A DNA stretch of 52,876 bases from an uncultured Alphaproteobacteria bacterium (GTDB taxonomy: Bacteria > Pseudomonadota > Alphaproteobacteria > RF32 > CAG-239): the NCBI GenBank assembly GCA_934229625.1, contig CAKQDU010000010.1, positions 1 to 52,876 of the forward strand. Direction: 5' to 3'. The notes below the pieces were generated by a model. The model did no database searches and had not been told where the DNA came from. It saw nothing but the letters and a program-made list of their open reading frames with translations. Both the position numbers and the translations under genes were made by a program. Positions 51,097 through 52,876 of this stretch are shown one piece after another. The first letter of the stretch is position 1. Each line of letters begins with the position of its first letter.

Positions 51097-52059
51097 ATGG
51101 CTAGAATCAATGACGTATATCATTCAGACATATATATAACACCGGCAAAAGAAATGTTTGTGCCAAACCCTAATTCAGAATTTGGACTTATGCAGCTGAA
51201 GCCTGATGATTTTGAGGAATTTTATGACCTTTTAGAGCGTTCTTATCAGGGAAAAACCAGCTATTCTATTATGTATGAAGGATATTTTTTCCGTGTTGAA
51301 CGTACAGTTTCAATGTATGGCGTGATGTTCTGTATGCGTAAAATGCCTAAAAATGTGCCTGATATGTCAAATTTGGGATATCCGGCTGCGTTGGTGAAAT
51401 ATTTAATATCTTTGGGTGACGCTTCGGGGCTTATTCTTTTGGGCGGAGCGACAGGTTCAGGTAAAACCACCACCATTTCCAGCTTGCTTCGGGAATATCT
51501 GATAAACAACGGCGGCTTTGCTTATACGATTGAAGACCCGTTTGAAATGCCATTGGATGGAGAATATCATGCGGCTAACGGTTCTATCGGCTTGTGCAAG
51601 CAAACTCAGCCGCAAAACGACAACTGGGGTGCTTCGCTGCGTTCTGCACTGCGTTCACGGCCTCGCTATATCATGGTTGGAGAAATCCGCACTCCTGAAG
51701 CCGCCAGCGAATGCCTGCGCGCTGCCACTTCAGGACACTTGGTGCTTTCTACCATCCACGCCAACAACGTGTCAGATGCCATTGATGCTTTGGTAAAACA
51801 TGCGTCCGGCGGTGAGATGAGCGAAGAATTGGCTTTTGACTTGTTATCACGCGGCTTGCTTGGCGTAATTCATCAGCAATTAGTCGGAATTGGCAAAAAA
51901 CGCCCGATATTGCAATATTTGTTTGCTAATCCCGATACGACGCAAGGCGACCAAACACGCAATATTATTAAAACCGGACGCATAAATCTGGCAACAACTA
52001 TAGAAATGCAGATGACGCGCATGGCTCAAGGCAAACCGCTGTTTGAAATAGTGGTATAA
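51097..52059 (+). CDS. PilT/DotB-type secretion ATPase
   Basis: A 320-residue ATPase of the type II/IV secretion and pilus family. Walker A GGATGSGKTTTIS (about residues 115-127), Asp box TIEDPFE, Walker B YIMVGEIRTPEAA, His box STIHANN. Length and the His box fit retraction-type PilT or the related DotB/TraJ group, rather than PilB with its extra N-terminal domain. It ends 1 nt from the convergent pilin gene, so it may power or retract the pilins of this genome. No assembly platform, secretin or prepilin peptidase gene is in the window. Confidence 0.85.
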   Translation: MARINDVYHSDIYITPAKEMFVPNPNSEFGLMQLKPDDFEEFYDLLERSYQGKTSYSIMYEGYFFRVERTVSMYGVMFCMRKMPKNVPDMSNLGYPAALVKYLISLGDASGLILLGGATGSGKTTTISSLLREYLINNGGFAYTIEDPFEMPLDGEYHAANGSIGLCKQTQPQNDNWGASLRSALRSRPRYIMVGEIRTPEAASECLRAATSGHLVLSTIHANNVSDAIDALVKHASGGEMSEELAFDLLSRGLLGVIHQQLVGIGKKRPILQYLFANPDTTQGDQTRNIIKTGRINLATTIEMQMTRMAQGKPLFEIVV

Positions 52060-52060
52060 G

Positions 52061-52872
52061 CTAAAACACAAAATATATGACGCAAGCTTGCTCAGTGCAT
52101 TTTTGACAGGCGTCCGTCATTTCTGATAAGGTCATATCATTCAGGCACCTCAGAGGATATCCGTCAACTGAGGTGTCTCCAAAATGGCAATGTCCCTCTC
52201 CAGCGTATTCGACCTGAGTTGAGGTAATGAATATTGCATTCATCATATAGGCTAAAGGCTTGCCGATATCCTTAAAAAAAGCTACGCATAAATTTGTTGA
52301 AAAAGATGATTTATTAGACTTTGCCCGTGCAAAATGCACATCAAAAACAAAACGCTCATCTCGCCCTTTAACAAAATAGGCTGTCATGCCATTTCCATTT
52401 GTGTCTGTAATAATGTTATTAGATAATCCCCAGCTTTCCGGTACTAAATGCGCGGCAAAAATAAATTCTCCTAAGTTAATCTGCTTTTCTTTTTCCGAAT
52501 TTTTAATGAAGTTGTCTTTATATTCCAATAATCCAGTCATAAGCATGGAATATTCACTAATGGTTTTGTTTATTTTATATTGTTCCATCGCTTTGGAATA
52601 GCCTGCAATTCCTCCGACTGTTAAAACACCAACAATCGCCAAAACGCCGAGCATTTCTATCATACTGCGGCCAGCTGAGCAAACGTCATTGCGAGCAACG
52701 CGAAGCAATCCAGAACCCTTTATAGAGTTGCTACTGAACTTGTTATTTCCGAATGTGTGATTTTTTACGCCGAACTCTGCAAAAACACGCTGAGCGGCAA
52801 AAAATGCGCCTTTAATCAGATGTTTAGGATTTGCAGAGAGAGAGAGAGACCTTTGAATAGCTTATTTTTCAT
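52061..52872 (-). CDS. Type IV pilin-like protein, CT-repeat leader, out of frame in this sequence
   Basis: The pilin frame is open from about 52834 to 52061: leader ANPKHLIKGAFFAAQRVFAE and on to ARNDVCSAG, then RSMIEMLGVLAI (Glu at +5) and a body ending YAGEGHCHFGDTSVDG and ACQKCTEQACVIYFVF. The ATG is at 52872-52870; its upstream region lies beyond the window. As in the 22908 gene, (CT)7 leaves the ATG out of phase, with a stop after 18 codons. The leader is 186 nt from ATG to the CATTGCG end in both genes, without indels. A TTG start at 52708 would give a shorter leader but lacks a good binding site. It is convergent with the PilT-like ATPase. Confidence 0.7.
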
Positions 52873-52876
52873 CTTT
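52687..52876 (-). repeat. Long leader repeat, copy 3 (cut by window end)
   Basis: Matches 23651-23850 with about 10 percent substitutions and no indels, including the ATG, (CT)7, leader codons and the CATTGCGAGCAACGCGAAGC end. It probably continues past 52876 with the binding site and promoter seen in the other copies. Confidence 0.85.
52835..52848 (-). repeat. (CT)7 simple sequence repeat after the pilin ATG
   Basis: Seven CT units starting 24 nt after the ATG at 52872, as in the two other copies. Confidence 0.9.

Overview
The window looks like chromosomal DNA of a low-GC alphaproteobacterium. The evidence is the F0 gene order atpI-atpB-atpE-atpF'-atpF split from F1, the alphaproteobacterial AddB/AddA pair followed by trxA, xerD next to aroK, lipid A genes (lpxI-lpxB) and anmK divergent from tyrS. 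The many pilin-like genes with a GRSMIEMLG signature and the AT-rich spacers suggest an uncultured, host- or gut-associated lineage; that part is inference.

Layout: 1-1200, a pilin-like gene behind a structured leader RNA, plus the promoter and start of another pilin gene running off the left edge. 1272-8341, minus strand: pepF, an IS30 transposase remnant, the F0 operon, a DsbA-like protein, DciA, XerD and a 53-residue membrane protein. 8446-17047, plus strand: aroK, rph, rdgB, addB, addA, trxA. 17253-23900: a pilin island around secY-adk, with four pilin genes, a beheaded pilin fragment, palindromic repeats, a long inverted repeat and the second copy of the leader RNA. 23990-25179: three small orphan genes. 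25341-30155: lpxI, lpxB, comEC-like and DUF805 genes. 30211-33497: tRNA-Gly(CCC), a tandem repeat array derived from its 3' end, a candidate invertible promoter, and a secreted protein with about 55 cysteines. 33595-39805: a CDF transporter, a Gld-type ABC exporter with an unusual fused permease, and a divergent AnmK. 39882-51042: tyrS, a periplasmic binding protein, uvrA, a histidine phosphatase-QueH fusion, an S66 peptidase, an MsbA-like exporter and an M29 aminopeptidase. 51097-52876: a PilT-like ATPase convergent with another pilin gene.

The most unusual content is how surface genes are controlled. The pilins share a prepilin site (G, then R or K, then SMIE or SMLE) and a C-terminal cysteine cluster, but they sit behind three kinds of upstream region. 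(1) Two have a 196-nt structured RNA with its own promoter and terminator. Its closing stem competes with the terminator, and the two copies show compensatory base changes. (2) Three have a conserved promoter and leader with a (CT)7 tract just after the ATG. The tract puts the start out of frame with the pilin in all three copies here, and losing one CT would restore the frame. (3) Two are preceded by an ordinary ribosome binding site. In addition, palindromic elements resembling Rickettsia palindromic elements lie in frame inside two prepilin leaders, upstream of the cleavage site. A separate 33-bp perfect inverted repeat flanks a promoter ahead of the cysteine-rich protein. Together these suggest a genome with several layers of switching or attenuation acting on surface structures. 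All functional statements about switching are inference from sequence.
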